Assembly (NCBI RefSeq): GCF_019802345.1
Contig: NZ_JAINDZ010000022.1
Span: forward strand, 16,945-80,944
Length of the DNA: 64,000 nt
Reading direction: 5' to 3'
From: Methylosinus sp. Sm6
Lineage (GTDB): Bacteria; Pseudomonadota; Alphaproteobacteria; Rhizobiales; Beijerinckiaceae
Shown here: one piece after another, positions 63,070 to 64,000 of the stretch
Layout of the letters: each line of letters begins with the position of its first letter
How positions within the stretch are numbered: position 1 is the stretch's first letter
Position numbers and translations under genes: made by a program
The notes under the pieces: model-generated
Databases searched by the model: none
What the model was told of the DNA's origin: nothing
Seen by the model: the letters and a program-made list of their open reading frames with translations, nothing else

Positions 63070-64000
63070 TGCGCGACTGGCTCTCTGCCCCCGAACTCGC
63101 GGCGCTCGGCCTGCCGGGCCTCCCTGCGACAAAGCAGGGATGGCTCGACTATGCGGAGCGCGAGGGCTGGCTCCAGCGCACGGACAAGGTCCGTTTGCGC
63201 AAAGGGCGGGGCGGAGGCCTCGAATATTCGATCGATCTGCTGCCGGCGGCGGCGCTCGCCGCCTATGCCGCCCGCGCCATCGGCGAGGTGGCGCTGCCGG
63301 CCGACGACGCCGCCGCCGCGGCCGTCGAAGAGCAGAAGAAGCAGCTCACGCTCATCGCGCTCGACAATCGCGACGCGCGCCTCACGCTGCTCGCCGCCGC
63401 CGATCGCTATGCGAAGGGCGCGCAACTCTCCCGCATCATGGCCGATCGCACCTTCGCCGCGCTCTACAATCTCGGCAAGATCGAGGTCGAGCCGGGCGTG
63501 CGCGCCGCCGTGCCGAAACTCTCGCGGCGCACGCTGGCGCGCTGGCGCGAGACGAAGCGTCAAGGAATTTCACGGCTCGGCGTCGACAAGGGCGCCGCGC
63601 GTCGGGGTAAGGGTAAGCTCGCGTCCGGCGAGGAGGGAAAGGTGGAAGCGTTCCTCCTCGCCGAGATCACACGATCGCCGCATATCGCCGGGCGAAAGCT
63701 CTTCAATCTGCTCAAGGATCAATTCCCGAATATCGGCGCGGTGTCGCAGAGGACCGTCGAACGGATGGTCGCGAAAATCCGGGCCGAGAAAAAGGTCGTC
63801 ATCGCGGCGCTCACAAACCCCGACAAGTTCAAGGGTAGCTACCGTATCGCAGGCGGCAATGTCGCCGCCAATATTTCCCGCATAAATGAACTTTGGGAGA
63901 TCGACGCGTCGCCCGCCGACGTACTGCTCCTCGATGGTCGCTACAGCATCTACGCATGCGTCGATATCTTCACGCGCCGCATCATCATTCTGGTCGCGAA
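63069..64000 (+). CDS. Mu-like transposase A, cut by window edge
   Basis: 310 codons present. N-terminal HTH: MRDWLSAPELAALGLPGLPATKQGWLDYAERE; Mu-transposase-type DNA-binding region (KLSRRTLARWRETKRQG); then ELWEIDASPADVLLLDGRYSIYACVDIFTRR, whose Asp is the first DDE catalytic acid. It should continue right with the rest of the core and then transposase B. Binds the phage ends. Confidence 0.93.
   Translation, partial: MRDWLSAPELAALGLPGLPATKQGWLDYAEREGWLQRTDKVRLRKGRGGGLEYSIDLLPAAALAAYAARAIGEVALPADDAAAAAVEEQKKQLTLIALDNRDARLTLLAAADRYAKGAQLSRIMADRTFAALYNLGKIEVEPGVRAAVPKLSRRTLARWRETKRQGISRLGVDKGAARRGKGKLASGEEGKVEAFLLAEITRSPHIAGRKLFNLLKDQFPNIGAVSQRTVERMVAKIRAEKKVVIAALTNPDKFKGSYRIAGGNVAANISRINELWEIDASPADVLLLDGRYSIYACVDIFTRRIIILVA

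Noticed and set aside
1..64000. tRNA, rRNA and CRISPR arrays
   Set aside because: I looked for T-loop GTTCRANNC contexts with CCA ends and for regular direct repeats with spacers. None convincing was seen; short tandem repeats at 30623 and 56508 are not CRISPR.

Overview
The window is high-GC DNA with densely packed, often translationally coupled genes (ATGA, GTGA and TGATG junctions). Gene content and codon bias point to an alphaproteobacterium of the Rhizobiales/Hyphomicrobiales. A Methylosinus/Methylocystis-type methanotroph is a plausible guess, but no diagnostic gene such as pmo lies here, so genus is inference only. Long open frames antisense to real genes are common at this GC content and were left out.

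Region 1 (1-19.7 kb) is an exopolysaccharide locus, almost all on the minus strand. In transcription order it holds: an outer-membrane export lipoprotein (Wza type); a chain-length tyrosine autokinase (Wzc/ExoP type); a membrane-anchored J-domain-like protein; a 546-aa membrane-anchored protein of unknown function; a UDP-sugar dehydrogenase (WbpO/TviB type); an acyltransferase; a UDP-GlcNAc 4-epimerase (WbpP/TviC type); an FkbM-like protein; a Wzx flippase; a CatB-like acetyltransferase; a methyltransferase; an OafA-SGNH acyltransferase; two family 2 glycosyltransferases; and the start of an asparagine synthetase that runs off the left edge. One YdcF/ElyC-like gene is on the plus strand. The epimerase plus dehydrogenase predict UDP-GalNAcA, so a uronic-acid polymer that is acylated and perhaps amidated. 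No polymerase or initiating transferase is visible.

Region 2 (19.7-24.3 kb) is a decayed stretch with a transposase remnant, then a small minus-strand group: a DUF5132-like protein, two HMA-like proteins without CxxC, a ParDE toxin-antitoxin pair whose antitoxin N-terminus looks rearranged, and a DadA-like oxidase. Region 3 (24.4-33.8 kb) is mixed: an orphan asparagine-synthetase-like protein, TerB, an SDR, rpmF, a GH25 lipoprotein, a secreted protein, MgtE and a polysaccharide deacetylase.

Region 4 (34.1-43.1 kb) is a complete cbb3 oxidase operon, ccoNOQP-GHIS, preceded by a FixK/FNR-type box. It ends in an MFS gene carrying the MxxxM and HxxxM signature of the CcoA copper importer. Structural subunits, assembly factors, the copper-exporting ATPase CcoI and a probable copper importer thus form one unit.

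Region 5 (43.1-59.5 kb) holds: an O-methyltransferase divergent from a LysR regulator; TldD; ModA divergent from an HTH/binding-protein fusion regulator; a group III truncated haemoglobin; an orphan ABC-2 permease; a 1.2-kb-codon RHS protein that loses frame at its C-terminal end; a D-Ala-D-Ala carboxypeptidase coupled to a His-rich COG0523 GTPase; a PPOX protein; ComF; and glutaredoxin GrxC.

Region 6 (about 59.6 kb to the right edge) is the left end of a Mu-like prophage: two small secreted-protein genes of uncertain origin, an S24-type repressor on the minus strand, then Ner, ParB-like and transposase A (cut by the window) on the plus strand. Two near-identical 21-bp sites at 59645 and 59761 may be transposase-binding sites at the phage left end. 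Several families of palindromic intergenic repeats are scattered over the window, often directly 3' of genes.
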